DNA of 64,000 nt from Romboutsia lituseburensis DSM 797 (lineage in GTDB: Bacteria > Bacillota > Clostridia > Peptostreptococcales > Peptostreptococcaceae), in NCBI RefSeq assembly GCF_900103615.1, contig NZ_FNGW01000012.1, positions 28,120 through 92,119 of the forward strand. The letters run 5' to 3'. The notes below the pieces were generated by a model. The model made no database searches and was not told the DNA's origin. It saw only the letters and a program-made list of their open reading frames with translations. Below are positions 1-7,548 of this stretch, piece by piece (position 1 is the stretch's first letter; every line of letters starts with the position of its first letter). A program made the position numbers and the translations under genes.

Positions 1-1
1 T

Positions 2-241
2 GAAGCATTTACCTATGCTTTATCTGGATGTGCTGTCGGTTGTATAGTCGGTCTATTGATTAGTAAACTGCTATATGACAATCTTATTACATCTCATTTT
101 AACTACGCTACTTGGAGTGTGCCTGTTATACCGTTATTAATTATAATTCTATTTGTTTTTATTGCATCTGTTGCGGCGGTTTATGCTCCATCAAAACGAA
201 TTCGAAACATATCTGTAACAGAAATGATAAATGAATTGTAA
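2..241 (+). CDS. C-terminal end of FtsX-type ABC transporter permease (partial)
   Basis: The frame is open from the window edge to a TAA at 239-241, so only the last 79 residues are present. It has two hydrophobic stretches, one starting with GCAVGCIVGLLIS and one around VIPLLIIILFVFIASVAAVY. It ends APSKRIRNISVTEMINEL, the usual tail of MacB/FtsX permeases, where a basic turn after the last helix leads into a short cytoplasmic end. The family moves or senses amphiphiles or peptides (for example bacitracin-type antibiotics) with a partner ATPase. The partner would lie upstream, outside the window. The hairpin at 322-380 ends this transcript. Confidence 0.75.
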   Translation, partial: EAFTYALSGCAVGCIVGLLISKLLYDNLITSHFNYATWSVPVIPLLIIILFVFIASVAAVYAPSKRIRNISVTEMINEL

Positions 242-321
242 TTATATTAAGCTTAATAGGATGCGTACTCGAGTTTAAATTCATATATGAATATTATTCA
301 AAATTTACTATTTAAATATAT

Positions 322-380
322 TAAAAAGGATGTAGGTAAATTTGTTTTTGCACAAATCTATCTACATACTCGCTTTTTAT
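322..380. terminator. Bidirectional terminator hairpin
   Basis: The arms ATGTAGGTAAATTTGT and ACAAATCTATCTACAT pair over 14 of 16 positions. They are flanked by AAAAAG on the left and CTTTTTAT on the right, so a T-run follows the stem on either strand. It separates the FtsX permease from the minus-strand genes to its right. Confidence 0.75.
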
Positions 381-429
381 ATTGATTGTTTCTATGTCTA
401 CTTCTATCTAAAGCATATACATATATAAA

Positions 430-537
430 TTACTTATTACGCATATTTTTATTATATAAAAATATACCAGTTCCAATTACTGCAACTCCTAATACTGCAA
501 TTACCCAATATGGAATTGTTAAATAATATGAATTCAT
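430..537 (-). CDS. Small single-pass membrane protein, 35 aa
   Basis: ATG at 537 is preceded on the minus strand by a strong ribosome site, AAGGGGGATAAAA. The peptide starts MNSYYLTIPYWVIAVLGVAV, continues as one glycine-rich transmembrane helix, and ends in a basic tail (YNKNMRNK). It lies downstream of the DUF2089/SHOCT-like operon on the same strand, and could be its last gene or a separate unit. Function unknown. The ribosome site and a clean helix with positive-inside tail support a real microprotein. Confidence 0.55.
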   Translation of the reverse strand: MNSYYLTIPYWVIAVLGVAVIGTGIFLYNKNMRNK

Positions 538-632
538 TTTTATCCCCCTTGCTTTATTTAAATAGATAATAATCCTTAAATACCTCAATCTCAATTTAAA
601 CTAAACTAGAAAATCATTTGAAAATTCTAATC

Positions 633-911
633 TTAAATCTTGATCTTTACAATATCTCCATTTTCTTGCTCTATATCTACTAGATGTAGCCCCTTATGTT
701 CTTTATTTAGGTACTTCAGACCTTGAATAATTACATCTACATCATTAGATCCAAATATATAATCTGCGTTACTATTTTTAAGATGTTTGCTAAAATCTAT
801 TTTTATAAATGGCTTAGATACTCGAAGTAAAGTCGTTAGGACACCAATAGGTACTATTAGATTTATATTAACTTTATCCTCTTTGCTTTTTACTGTTATC
901 TTCATATCCAA
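633..911 (-). CDS. Hypothetical protein of the SHOCT-like/DUF2089 operon, 92 aa
   Basis: A small soluble protein of alternating beta-like segments (MDMKITVKSKEDKVNINLIV at the start, IVKIKI at the end). The central phrase VSKPFIKIDFSKHL resembles the repeat segment of proteins fused to a YvlB/LiaX-like N-terminal domain. It starts 4 bases after the preceding gene ends, so the two are almost certainly co-translated. The pair looks like a split version of the usual SHOCT-like plus C-terminal repeat architecture. I infer a role in an envelope-stress type operon with the DUF2089 regulator; biochemical function is unknown. Confidence 0.65.
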   Translation of the reverse strand: MDMKITVKSKEDKVNINLIVPIGVLTTLLRVSKPFIKIDFSKHLKNSNADYIFGSNDVDVIIQGLKYLNKEHKGLHLVDIEQENGDIVKIKI

Positions 912-915
912 ACAC

Positions 916-1317
916 CTATTGTATATCTACTATAACTTTGTCTTTTCCATCTTCTACCTCTACAATTCTTCCAACAAATCCATTATCTATTGCATCCATT
1001 AATTTTGCTATATCTATGTTATGTTTTTCTAGTTGGTCACTATACATACTTCCTATTCCACCCATTATTTTTATGAATTCTAATGGTATGTTAATTTTAA
1101 CAGTACTTCCATCTTGACTCTTGACTCTTACATATAGCATCTTTCCTCTTTTGCCATCATTTTTTATATCAAAGAAATCATCATCTTCAAATTTTTCATC
1201 ATTAGTAACAACTTCACACTTTTTGTTAGTATCTAATACATCTAATAACCCAATGGCTTCCTCAGCAGTTATTTTTCCTTCTTCAACCATCTTTAAAATT
1301 CTCTTTTTATCTTCCAT
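916..1317 (-). CDS. SHOCT-like/YvlB N-terminal domain protein, 133 aa
   Basis: The N-terminus, about residues 1-30 (KKRILKMVEEGKITAEEAIGLLD), is the short helical hairpin called SHOCT-like or YvlB/LiaX N-terminal. It recurs in the C-terminus of the upstream regulator (EKIMDMLENKEISSEEAVNLL). The middle is acidic, and residues 60-133 form strand-rich sequence similar to the following gene. It lies 22 bases after the DUF2089 gene and 4 before the 92-aa gene, so it is the centre of a three-gene operon. Sharing the hairpin with the regulator suggests the two proteins bind each other. That is inference. Confidence 0.7.
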   Translation of the reverse strand: MEDKKRILKMVEEGKITAEEAIGLLDVLDTNKKCEVVTNDEKFEDDDFFDIKNDGKRGKMLYVRVKSQDGSTVKINIPLEFIKIMGGIGSMYSDQLEKHNIDIAKLMDAIDNGFVGRIVEVEDGKDKVIVDIQ

Positions 1318-1339
1318 CTTACAACACCCCTTTATATAT

Positions 1340-1702
1340 TTATAATTTCTTTAAAAGATTAACAGCCTCTTCAGAGCTTATTTCCTTATTTTCTAACATA
1401 TCCATTATTTTTTCTTTTTCTTTCGTTGTATCCTTTTTTATCACTAAACCTAATGCATTGTTAATCTCATCAAGCTTACCTCTTACAGTTGGGTAAGATA
1501 TGCCGAGTTGTTTTTCAACGTCTTTTATGTTTCCTCTACAAGCTAAAAATACTTCTACAAAATTTAGCTGTTCTTTTGATAATCTATCAAATTTTGAAAT
1601 TGAAAATTCATTCTCTATAATTGTGTTGCAATGATTGCATTTTAATTTCATAATCTTCATCTCTTCCGTACAAACCGGACACTTAGTTATAACTTTATGC
1701 AC
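1340..1702 (-). CDS. DUF2089 family zinc-ribbon/HTH regulator, 120 aa
   Basis: The N-terminal zinc ribbon is CPVCTEEM...LKCNHCNTII (four cysteines, residues 8-25). A helix-turn-helix follows around residues 45-75 (FLACRGNIKDVEKQLGISYPTVRGKLDEI), as in DUF2089 proteins. The C-terminus is a SHOCT-like hairpin. It is the first gene of a minus-strand operon. A perfect 16-bp inverted repeat with an 8-bp spacer lies 55-94 bases upstream of the start and is the obvious candidate operator. A shorter relative without the zinc ribbon is at 5746-6039. I infer autoregulation; the signal it senses is unknown. Confidence 0.8.
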   Translation of the reverse strand: MHKVITKCPVCTEEMKIMKLKCNHCNTIIENEFSISKFDRLSKEQLNFVEVFLACRGNIKDVEKQLGISYPTVRGKLDEINNALGLVIKKDTTKEKEKIMDMLENKEISSEEAVNLLKKL

Positions 1703-1756
1703 TTTATCACTTCCTTTAATATCAGTATATTAAATATTTTTAAAAATGTCATTAAA

Positions 1757-1796
1757 AAATCAATATTTTTAATGATTATATTAAAAATATTGATTT
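1757..1796. promoter_or_regulatory. Perfect inverted repeat upstream of the DUF2089 operon
   Basis: AAATCAATATTTTTAA, 8 bases, then its exact reverse complement TTAAAAATATTGATTT. The two-armed layout upstream of an HTH regulator gene is typical of an operator. A different but equally exact repeat lies upstream of the second DUF2089-like gene (6188-6235). Confidence 0.55.
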
Positions 1797-1832
1797 ATAT
1801 AATTGAATATATTGAAATTATTGATTTTAAAA

Positions 1833-2255
1833 TTAATATTTCTTAAGCATATTAAGATAACATGTAATTTTTATAGATTTAGAAATTATCCAAATACATA
1901 ATAATGTGAATAGGATCCAATTTTGACCACTAAAATAAAAATTAAAAAATTGCATAGTTATTATTATAAATACACTTATTGAGATTATAAAAGTTGTTAT
2001 ATCAAGAGATTTCGCTTTACTTGTATATAAAAAATAATCCATTTGATTGTCTAGATTAGTATCAGGTGGTGAAGATTTATTTTCTATGTAGTTATTAAAT
2101 AAATCTTCCATTCCTATTCCAAAAAGCATTATTGCACCAAATAAATATGTATAACTATTATTGATTTCACCTATAAATATTAAATATAAAAAAACACTTA
2201 ATGAAAACATTGCAACGCTACATAAAACTATGCCTAATATATTATGTTTTTTCAT
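1833..2255 (-). CDS. Four-helix integral membrane protein, unknown, 140 aa
   Basis: Four hydrophobic segments occur: two N-terminal (residues about 7-28 and 34-52) and two C-terminal (about 85-105 and 112-130). A hydrophilic loop with a KSSPPDTNLDNQ stretch lies between the pairs. The ribosome site AAGGGGTGAAATA precedes the ATG. It is monocistronic between the DUF2089 operator region and the first cold-shock gene. I do not recognise the family. Confidence 0.6.
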   Translation of the reverse strand: MKKHNILGIVLCSVAMFSLSVFLYLIFIGEINNSYTYLFGAIMLFGIGMEDLFNNYIENKSSPPDTNLDNQMDYFLYTSKAKSLDITTFIISISVFIIITMQFFNFYFSGQNWILFTLLCIWIISKSIKITCYLNMLKKY

Positions 2256-2426
2256 TATTTCACCCCTTATATATTTTATAAACTTAAGTTAATCTTAGCA
2301 TATAAAATTAAAGTTAAATATAAAACACTAGCTATTTATGTTTATACATGCTATAATAATATTTGTAGAAATACAACAAATAATTATCAAGCAAGACTTG
2401 ATACAGGTTAATAGGAGTTATATCTA

Positions 2427-2627
2427 ATGAATAACGGAATAGTAAAATGGTTTAACAATGAAAAAGGATTTGGTTTCATATCAGTAGAAGATGGAGAAGA
2501 TGTATTCGTACATTTTTCAGCTATACAAACTGAAGGATTTAAGTCATTAGAAGAAGGTCAAAAAGTAAGCTTTAATATAGTTAAAGGTGCTAGAGGTCCT
2601 CAAGCAGAAAACGTAACTGTATTATAA
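2427..2627 (+). CDS. Cold-shock protein, copy 1, 66 aa
   Basis: A full-length CspA/CspB-type single OB-fold protein. RNP1 is KGFGFI (residues 13-18) and RNP2 is DVFVHFSAI (residues 25-33). These proteins bind single-stranded RNA/DNA and melt mRNA structure at low temperature or in stationary phase. It has its own -10-like TATAAT at 2352-2357, a leader of roughly 70 bases and a private terminator. A second copy in the opposite orientation (4508-4708) differs at only five residues, and its 3' flank and terminator are nearly the same, so this is a recent inverted duplication. Confidence 0.95.
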   Translation: MNNGIVKWFNNEKGFGFISVEDGEDVFVHFSAIQTEGFKSLEEGQKVSFNIVKGARGPQAENVTVL

Positions 2628-2645
2628 TATATATATAAGTTCGTG

Positions 2646-2676
2646 AAAAAGACACATTTTGTGTCTTTTTTTTATT
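2646..2676 (+). terminator. Terminator of cold-shock gene copy 1
   Basis: AAAAAGACACA, a TTT loop region, then TGTGTCTTTTTTTTATT. The same hairpin follows copy 2. Confidence 0.9.
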
Positions 2677-2784
2677 GTAATTAATTAAGTATATTATTTA
2701 AAATATAAATATATATATTTACTTTTCAAACAATAATAATATAAGTTATAATAAAGTATATTATTATTTTATAGGAAGTGTTAT

Positions 2785-3606
2785 ATGAGTATACAAGAAT
2801 ATAATGAAGAAAAACCAGCATTAATAAATTCAATAGTATGTGCAATAGATATACTAGGATTTTCACAAATGATACAAGAATCATGTGAACAAGGTTATGG
2901 TAATAATTTATTAGCAGAAATAAACTACCTAATAAATAAAAATAAAAGTTGTATAATACCAAATAAATATAGTAAAGGTAGGATAAAAATATTTACTGAT
3001 AATATGGTAGTGGCATATCCAATATCAGGGGATGCAGAACAAGAGTTAGATGAAATACTTGATAATGTATCAGAATATCAATTTAACTTAGCTTTAGAAG
3101 GATTATTTGTAAGGGGCGGAATTAGTACAGGTGATTTCTACATAAATGAAGATATAGTATTTGGACCAGCATTACTTGAGGCACACAATGTAGAAAGTAA
3201 ATTAGCATGTTACCCAAGGATTGTAATAGATGATAAAACAACTAATCTATTAAAAAAGCATATTAAATACTATGATGTAGCACCTCAGACTGCAAAAGTT
3301 CTAATAGATACTGATGGTAGATGGTTCTTAAACTACTTAAATACTATATTTAAATACTATACACAATGTAGTAATGAGTATGAATTTGAAAGAGTTCAAT
3401 ATGCGCTACTATTGAGACATAAAAATAAGCTAGAAGAAATGTTATGCACTCATAGTACTAATATGAGAGTATGGGACAAGTATGTATGGACTGCAAATTA
3501 TCATAATTATTTTTGCGATATACATTTTAATGGTGAAAAAGATTTAAAAATAGACAAAAAATTATTATTATCTTGGCCTAGAAATATAAAATCAAGAGAT
3601 TTATAG
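2785..3606 (+). CDS. Class III nucleotidyl cyclase-like protein (orphan), 273 aa
   Basis: The N-terminal 150 residues follow the class III cyclase homology pattern. CAIDILGFS (Asp22) matches the first metal-binding DI.GF motif. RIKIFTDNMVVA (Asp72) matches the second metal aspartate strand. VRGGISTGDFY (109-119) and VFGPALLEAHNVESK (125-139) match the G-rich strand and the N-A-R-L-E-like helix. Both metal aspartates are kept, while the later region is divergent. The C-terminal 120 residues are unrecognised and contain aromatic-rich stretches such as WFLNYLNTIFKYYTQ. Related soluble cyclases serve in Pycsar anti-phage defence, but no membrane effector gene lies beside this one. Substrate and activity are unknown. 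Confidence 0.6.
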   Translation: MSIQEYNEEKPALINSIVCAIDILGFSQMIQESCEQGYGNNLLAEINYLINKNKSCIIPNKYSKGRIKIFTDNMVVAYPISGDAEQELDEILDNVSEYQFNLALEGLFVRGGISTGDFYINEDIVFGPALLEAHNVESKLACYPRIVIDDKTTNLLKKHIKYYDVAPQTAKVLIDTDGRWFLNYLNTIFKYYTQCSNEYEFERVQYALLLRHKNKLEEMLCTHSTNMRVWDKYVWTANYHNYFCDIHFNGEKDLKIDKKLLLSWPRNIKSRDL

Positions 3607-3632
3607 AAATAAAATATATTATAAATACATGT

Positions 3633-3666
3633 AAAAAAGGACTTTAATAATAAAGTCCTTTTTTAT
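3633..3666. terminator. Bidirectional terminator
   Basis: AAAAAAGGACTTTA, loop, TAAAGTCCTTTTTTAT. It serves the cyclase-like gene on the plus strand and the YvrJ operon on the minus strand. Confidence 0.9.
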
Positions 3667-3670
3667 GTTT

Positions 3671-3838
3671 TTATGCAAGAGGCTTATTTATTAACTTTTC
3701 TATATTTAAGCTCAATTCATTTATGCTATTTGTTAAAGTATCAAGCTTACCTTCAATCCTAATAAGCAAATAAAATGCTATCACTATTGGAAAGCCTAAA
3801 TTTGCAATATTTTGATATAAATTTTCCAAGCTTTTCAT
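3671..3838 (-). CDS. YvrJ family protein, 55 aa
   Basis: Minus-strand ATG at 3838 after GAGAGGGGATG; TAA at 3671-3673. It begins MKSLENLYQNIANLGFPIVI, then has a short membrane helix ending YLLIRIEGKLDTL and an amphipathic tail. The NIANLGFPIVIAFYLLIRIE core is the hallmark of the YvrJ family. It follows DUF2922 and DUF1659 genes with small gaps, the standard trio in spore-forming Firmicutes. Function is unknown; the conserved neighbourhood supports a joint role. Confidence 0.85.
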   Translation of the reverse strand: MKSLENLYQNIANLGFPIVIAFYLLIRIEGKLDTLTNSINELSLNIEKLINKPLA

Positions 3839-3860
3839 CCCCTCTCACATTTATTTTATA

Positions 3861-4085
3861 TTAAGCTAAATCAAATTCTTGTGTATTAGTTTCAACTACT
3901 CTAGCATCAATACAAGCTATTAAATCATCTCCATTGTCAGAGAAGACTTTTTTATCAACTATTGTTTGCATAGCATTTTTGATTTCACCTTGGCTTATAT
4001 CTTCTCTAGGTTCATCAACTGATATTGAAACCTTTTTACCTAATTCTGTTTTGAAACTCATAACTAATCTCTTTTTAGTTTCCAT
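3861..4085 (-). CDS. DUF2922 family protein, 74 aa
   Basis: A small soluble beta-rich protein (RLVMSFKTELGKKVSISVDEP...) ending RVVETNTQEFDLA, as in the DUF2922 family. It lies 24 bases after DUF1659 and 22 before YvrJ. Family function is unknown; these proteins are abundant and always occur with DUF1659. Confidence 0.85.
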   Translation of the reverse strand: METKKRLVMSFKTELGKKVSISVDEPREDISQGEIKNAMQTIVDKKVFSDNGDDLIACIDARVVETNTQEFDLA

Positions 4086-4109
4086 TTATATTTTCCTCCC
4101 TATTTAAAA

Positions 4110-4343
4110 TTAAGCTGATAATACTGTATTATCTACTCTTGAAACCTCTAATAATGAGAACTTAGTGCTATCCATTAGATTAAATATTACCTCTCCAACT
4201 TCATAGAGTGCATCATTAGAAGCAGATGGATTAACATTTCCATAAGTTCTTGATTTTACTATTAACTTATCAGTTTCAGGATCTTTGCCTGCTGAAAGTC
4301 TTAATTTTAATCCACTTGGATTTTTAGTTGCTACTACAGCCAT
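4110..4343 (-). CDS. DUF1659 family protein, 77 aa
   Basis: The sequence pattern MAVVATKNPSGLKLRLSAG, then a KSRTYGNVNPSASNDALYEVG turn and a hydrophobic C-terminal strand, is characteristic of DUF1659. A strong ribosome site (AAGGAGGAATTTAAA) precedes the ATG. It is the first gene of the DUF1659-DUF2922-YvrJ operon, between the inverted cold-shock copies. Function unknown. Confidence 0.85.
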   Translation of the reverse strand: MAVVATKNPSGLKLRLSAGKDPETDKLIVKSRTYGNVNPSASNDALYEVGEVIFNLMDSTKFSLLEVSRVDNTVLSA

Positions 4344-4460
4344 TTTAAATTCCTCCTTGGTTTTGGTTTATTTAAGATGATAGTAATCTATTATAGAGTG
4401 AAAAATATAATAAAAAATTTTGCAAAATTACTTTACTTGATTAGTAAGAGTTTTATTGCA

Positions 4461-4490
4461 ATAAAAAAAAGACACAAAATGTGTCTTCTT
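4461..4490 (-). terminator. Terminator of cold-shock gene copy 2
   Basis: On the minus strand AGAAGACACA, loop, TGTGTCTTTTTTTTAT. It has the same stem as the terminator at 2646-2676. Confidence 0.9.
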
Positions 4491-4507
4491 ACGAACTTAT
4501 ATATATA

Positions 4508-4708
4508 TTATAATACAGTTACGTTTTCTGCTTGAGGACCTCTAGCACCTTTAACTATATCAAAGTTTACTTTTTGTCCTTCTTCTAATGATTTAAAACC
4601 ATCAGTTTGTATAGCTGAGAAATGTACGAATACGTCATCTCCACCTTCTACTGATATGAAACCAAATCCTTTTTCATTGTTAAACCATTTTACTATTCCG
4701 TTATTCAT
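4508..4708 (-). CDS. Cold-shock protein, copy 2, 66 aa
   Basis: It has the same RNP1 (KGFGFI) and RNP2 (DVFVHFSAI) motifs as the gene at 2427. Five substitutions distinguish it: D/G, E/D, E/D, S/N and N/D. The ribosome site is ACAGGAGTATTTTTA. The 5' leader keeps a recognisable copy of the other gene's leader (around TATTTGTAGCAATACA against TATTTGTAGAAATACA), so the duplication included the regulatory region. The different acidic substitutions may tune nucleic-acid binding; that is speculation. Confidence 0.95.
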   Translation of the reverse strand: MNNGIVKWFNNEKGFGFISVEGGDDVFVHFSAIQTDGFKSLEEGQKVNFDIVKGARGPQAENVTVL

Positions 4709-4856
4709 TAAAAATACTCCTGTAACCTATTAATAGGTCTTCTTAAATTTATTTGTGTATTGCTACAAATACTACTATATCACAGATTGCAAATAATAGA
4801 TAGTCTTTTATTTAAATTATTATTAAATATTATATTATTTACAAAATATTTAGATA

Positions 4857-5408
4857 TTAAAATCTAAATATCCATAGGTTGTTTATTATTAGTAATGATA
4901 ACAATAAAGTTATTAAGATAGTTCCTATTGCTCCGATTATATTTATGAGTTTTTGTGTGCTAATACTATTTGGAAATATTTTTTCAATTCCTTTATAGAT
5001 CATTAATCCAAGTATTCCACCTAAGGTATTATTAATTATATCCGTAATATCAGAAGCCCCAACTCCCAGAATAAATTGTAATACTTCACATATTAAACTA
5101 ATTAAGAAAAATAAGAAAAGTTTTTTTCTAATATCCAAGTCTTTAAATAAAGTTCCTACATAGATACCAAGTGGTATAAAAATCAATACATTCATAATGA
5201 TCTCACTAAAATGAAGTTTCCCATTTATAATTAAAGATTTACTAAATGGAATTAGATTTACACTTCTAATTCCTACCATATCAGAAAATGGTACTAATTT
5301 AATATTAGAAAATGGCGCTAATTTAAATACTATAATCCAAAATAACATAATTAAATAAATTACAAATAATATGTTAGTTAACTTGTTTGCTTTATTATTA
5401 TATTCCAT
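4857..5408 (-). CDS. VanZ-like family membrane protein, 183 aa
   Basis: Four to five transmembrane helices with VanZ-like landmarks: SVNLIPFSKS, EIIMNVLIFIPLGIYVG (N-x-L-x-F-x-P-x-G) and the ending pattern ASDITDIINNTLGGILG (D-x-x-D-x-x-x-N-x-x-G). Start taken at ATG 5408, after GGAGAAGAAT, rather than the TTG at 5420. VanZ of Tn1546 gives low-level teicoplanin resistance; most relatives are uncharacterised. It is the last gene of the operon headed by the regulator at 6039. Confidence 0.85.
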   Translation of the reverse strand: MEYNNKANKLTNILFVIYLIMLFWIIVFKLAPFSNIKLVPFSDMVGIRSVNLIPFSKSLIINGKLHFSEIIMNVLIFIPLGIYVGTLFKDLDIRKKLFLFFLISLICEVLQFILGVGASDITDIINNTLGGILGLMIYKGIEKIFPNSISTQKLINIIGAIGTILITLLLSLLIINNLWIFRF

Positions 5409-5450
5409 ATTCTTCTCCAATGTATTTACTATAATTTATTAAGCATTTTA

Positions 5451-5741
5451 TTATAAATCTAGTATATTCATTCTGTCTATTTCAGAATTTAACTTTACTC
5501 GCTTTTGAGCTATAAAGTAAATACCTAACAATACTAAAGTTGGGATATTAAATAATACAAATGACATTAGATAAGATAAAATATTTCCTAAACCAAAGCC
5601 TGTAGATGTACATGTTAAAAGCATTGTAAGCACTGAACCTACTCCACTTAGAGCTGGTAAAATGAATCCTAAGTTTTTATTTTTGTTTATTGAAAGATAA
5701 ATTTGGGCTGCAATAGCTGCCATTATTAATATAATTATCAT
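5451..5741 (-). CDS. Small membrane protein, 96 aa
   Basis: Three hydrophobic segments (residues 1-20, 25-48, 55-80) and a basic/acidic tail (AQKRVKLNSEIDRMNILDL). The ATG follows AGGAGGTTTAATTAA, and the gene starts 4 bases after the regulator's stop, so it is co-translated with it. Family not recognised. Position suggests that it works with the DUF2089-type regulator as sensor or target. Confidence 0.7.
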   Translation of the reverse strand: MIIILIMAAIAAQIYLSINKNKNLGFILPALSGVGSVLTMLLTCTSTGFGLGNILSYLMSFVLFNIPTLVLLGIYFIAQKRVKLNSEIDRMNILDL

Positions 5742-5745
5742 TTAA

Positions 5746-6039
5746 TTAAACCTCCTCTTTTACTTTTTTATATTCTGTTATTAAAAATTTAGCTGTTTCA
5801 AAATCAACTTTATCATCTAGAGCTAGTTTTTTAATTAATGAAACATATGAATCTGAACTTTGATCTTTTTGTAAATTTATTTTTTGTATTAACTTATCCA
5901 ATCTTAATCTTACAGTAGGATAAGTAACACCGTATAAGTTAGCTACTTCCTTTAAAGATCCTGAAGCAAGTACAAATTTTTTTATAAAATTTAAATCCTC
6001 ATCATCTAGATGTTCCATCCAATCTGGTAAATTCCTCAT
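5746..6039 (-). CDS. DUF2089-type HTH regulator without zinc ribbon, 97 aa
   Basis: Residues about 8-50 (MEHLDDEDLNFIKKFVLASG, then SLKEVANLYGVTYPTVRLRLDKLIQ) match the HTH region of DUF2089, and YGVTYPTVR parallels LGISYPTVR of the protein at 1340. The zinc ribbon is missing. The C-terminus (VDFETAKFLITEYKK) resembles a SHOCT-type hairpin. It is the first gene of an operon with two membrane proteins. The inverted repeat at 6188-6235 lies upstream. Confidence 0.75.
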   Translation of the reverse strand: MRNLPDWMEHLDDEDLNFIKKFVLASGSLKEVANLYGVTYPTVRLRLDKLIQKINLQKDQSSDSYVSLIKKLALDDKVDFETAKFLITEYKKVKEEV

Positions 6040-6187
6040 TAAATTCCTCCTATCATTAACATTATCTATGTAAGTAAATATTTCTAATGAATTTATATAA
6101 CTATCGTTAATTATTTATATACTTTATGGCAATTAACAAAAATAGTATTTGAAAAATAATAAATTCTTTAATATAATTAATATACAC

Positions 6188-6235
6188 TTTAATAATATTA
6201 AAGTCAATAATGATAGAATCTTTAATATTATTAAA
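6188..6235. promoter_or_regulatory. Exact inverted repeat between divergent genes
   Basis: TTTAATAATATTAAAG, 16 bases, then the exact reverse complement CTTTAATATTATTAAA. Each arm is itself nearly palindromic (TAATATTA core), and further TAATATTAATATT half-sites follow to about 6265. It sits between the DUF2089-type regulator (minus) and the HExxH protein (plus), so it could control both. Confidence 0.55.
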
Positions 6236-6304
6236 ATAATGAGTGTTTATTTTGATAATATTAATATTTGATTTATCAAATTAGAAATGGAGTAGTGAAG
6301 TATC

Positions 6305-7480
6305 TTGAAAAAAATATACAAAGGTATTTTAGTTATATCAACATTAGTAATAATGATTTGTATAATAAATATCTTAGGAAACAAATTTGTACATACCAAA
6401 TATAGTGATTTTGACTCATGTGATGCACAAATGTTTGAACATTTATCTAGAATTTACAATACATTTAGTAATCAATATGAAAATCTTTGGAGTTCAAATT
6501 ATCAAATAAACGATAAGCCAATTATTTTAATAAGGACTAAGAAAGATAAAGGGATCATTAGAAAACATGCATATGCGATTAATGTAAAAGGGATAGAAAA
6601 TAGTATTTTTGCTAAAAAAGTAGATGTACCAAAAGACTTTAATCTACCGGATGTCTATAGAATAAGTAATTTAGACCCCATATTATACTCTACATTTATG
6701 CCATCTAACTTTGGAGTTTTAGATATAGATAAAAATGATACTTTCTATTTTAAATATCATCCTAAAATGATGGAAAATCCAGATTTATACTTTGATTTTG
6801 ATTCATTTTTCTTGCATGAATCATTCCATACCTATAAACAAAAATATTGGACCTATGATAAAGATGATGGAGAATATATAGAAAATTATCCTAAAAATAA
6901 AGAGTATTATGCTTTAGTAGGATTAGAATTTAAACTGTTAGATAAATGTATTGAATCTAAAAATGTTGATAATGTAAAAAAATACTTAGAACAATTAACT
7001 ACTATAAAAACATATAAATATAAAAAGTGGCCTCAATTACTTGCAGAAACTAATACTGAAGCAATTGAAGGAACAGCAAGGTATATAGAATATAAATATA
7101 ATAATTTAATTGGTGGTAATTTGAAGATAATCCCAGTGAGTGAAAATCCATATTATGTGACATTTTCATATGTATTTAACTGTGTTGCAGAAGATAAGGT
7201 AAATTCATCTTATTTGAAAAGGTCAGCTAAATATGAAACTGGAGCAGCCTTAGGATTAATAATGGATAAAGCTGATATTAACTGGAAAGAAGATATGGAA
7301 GATGGTTACAATAAGGATGGAAAGACTCAATATGAGATTTTGAGTAAATACTTTAATATATCACCAGATAATATAGCAATTGATATTGTAAAAGAAATTC
7401 AAAATGAAAATAGCTACAATGAACTTTTAAATAAAGGGCAAGCTATAGTTGACATAATAAATAAAAATAGTAATAAGTAA
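6305..7480 (+). CDS. Exported HExxH putative zinc metalloprotease, 391 aa
   Basis: The N-terminus (KKIYKGILVISTLVIMICII) is a signal peptide or membrane anchor. HESFH at residues 171-175 is an HExxH zinc site. TEAIEGTARYIEY (251-263) offers a downstream glutamate on a helix as a possible third ligand, a gluzincin-like arrangement. The TTG start is forced: an in-frame TAG lies 12 bases upstream, and GGAG is present at 6290. A terminator follows at 7503. I do not recognise a named family; protease activity is inferred from the motif. Confidence 0.65.
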   Translation: MKKIYKGILVISTLVIMICIINILGNKFVHTKYSDFDSCDAQMFEHLSRIYNTFSNQYENLWSSNYQINDKPIILIRTKKDKGIIRKHAYAINVKGIENSIFAKKVDVPKDFNLPDVYRISNLDPILYSTFMPSNFGVLDIDKNDTFYFKYHPKMMENPDLYFDFDSFFLHESFHTYKQKYWTYDKDDGEYIENYPKNKEYYALVGLEFKLLDKCIESKNVDNVKKYLEQLTTIKTYKYKKWPQLLAETNTEAIEGTARYIEYKYNNLIGGNLKIIPVSENPYYVTFSYVFNCVAEDKVNSSYLKRSAKYETGAALGLIMDKADINWKEDMEDGYNKDGKTQYEILSKYFNISPDNIAIDIVKEIQNENSYNELLNKGQAIVDIINKNSNK

Positions 7481-7502
7481 TAAAACTTTATTTATTATAT
7501 TT

Positions 7503-7546
7503 TAAAGCTACACACCTAAATAATATAGAGATGTGTAGCTTTTTAT
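7503..7546. terminator. Bidirectional terminator
   Basis: AAAGCTACACA, loop, ATGTGTAGCTTTTTAT. It lies between the convergent HExxH gene and the 4Fe-4S operon. Related AAGCTACACAT stems recur at 18988, 27169 and 53337. Confidence 0.85.
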
Positions 7547-7548
7547 AT

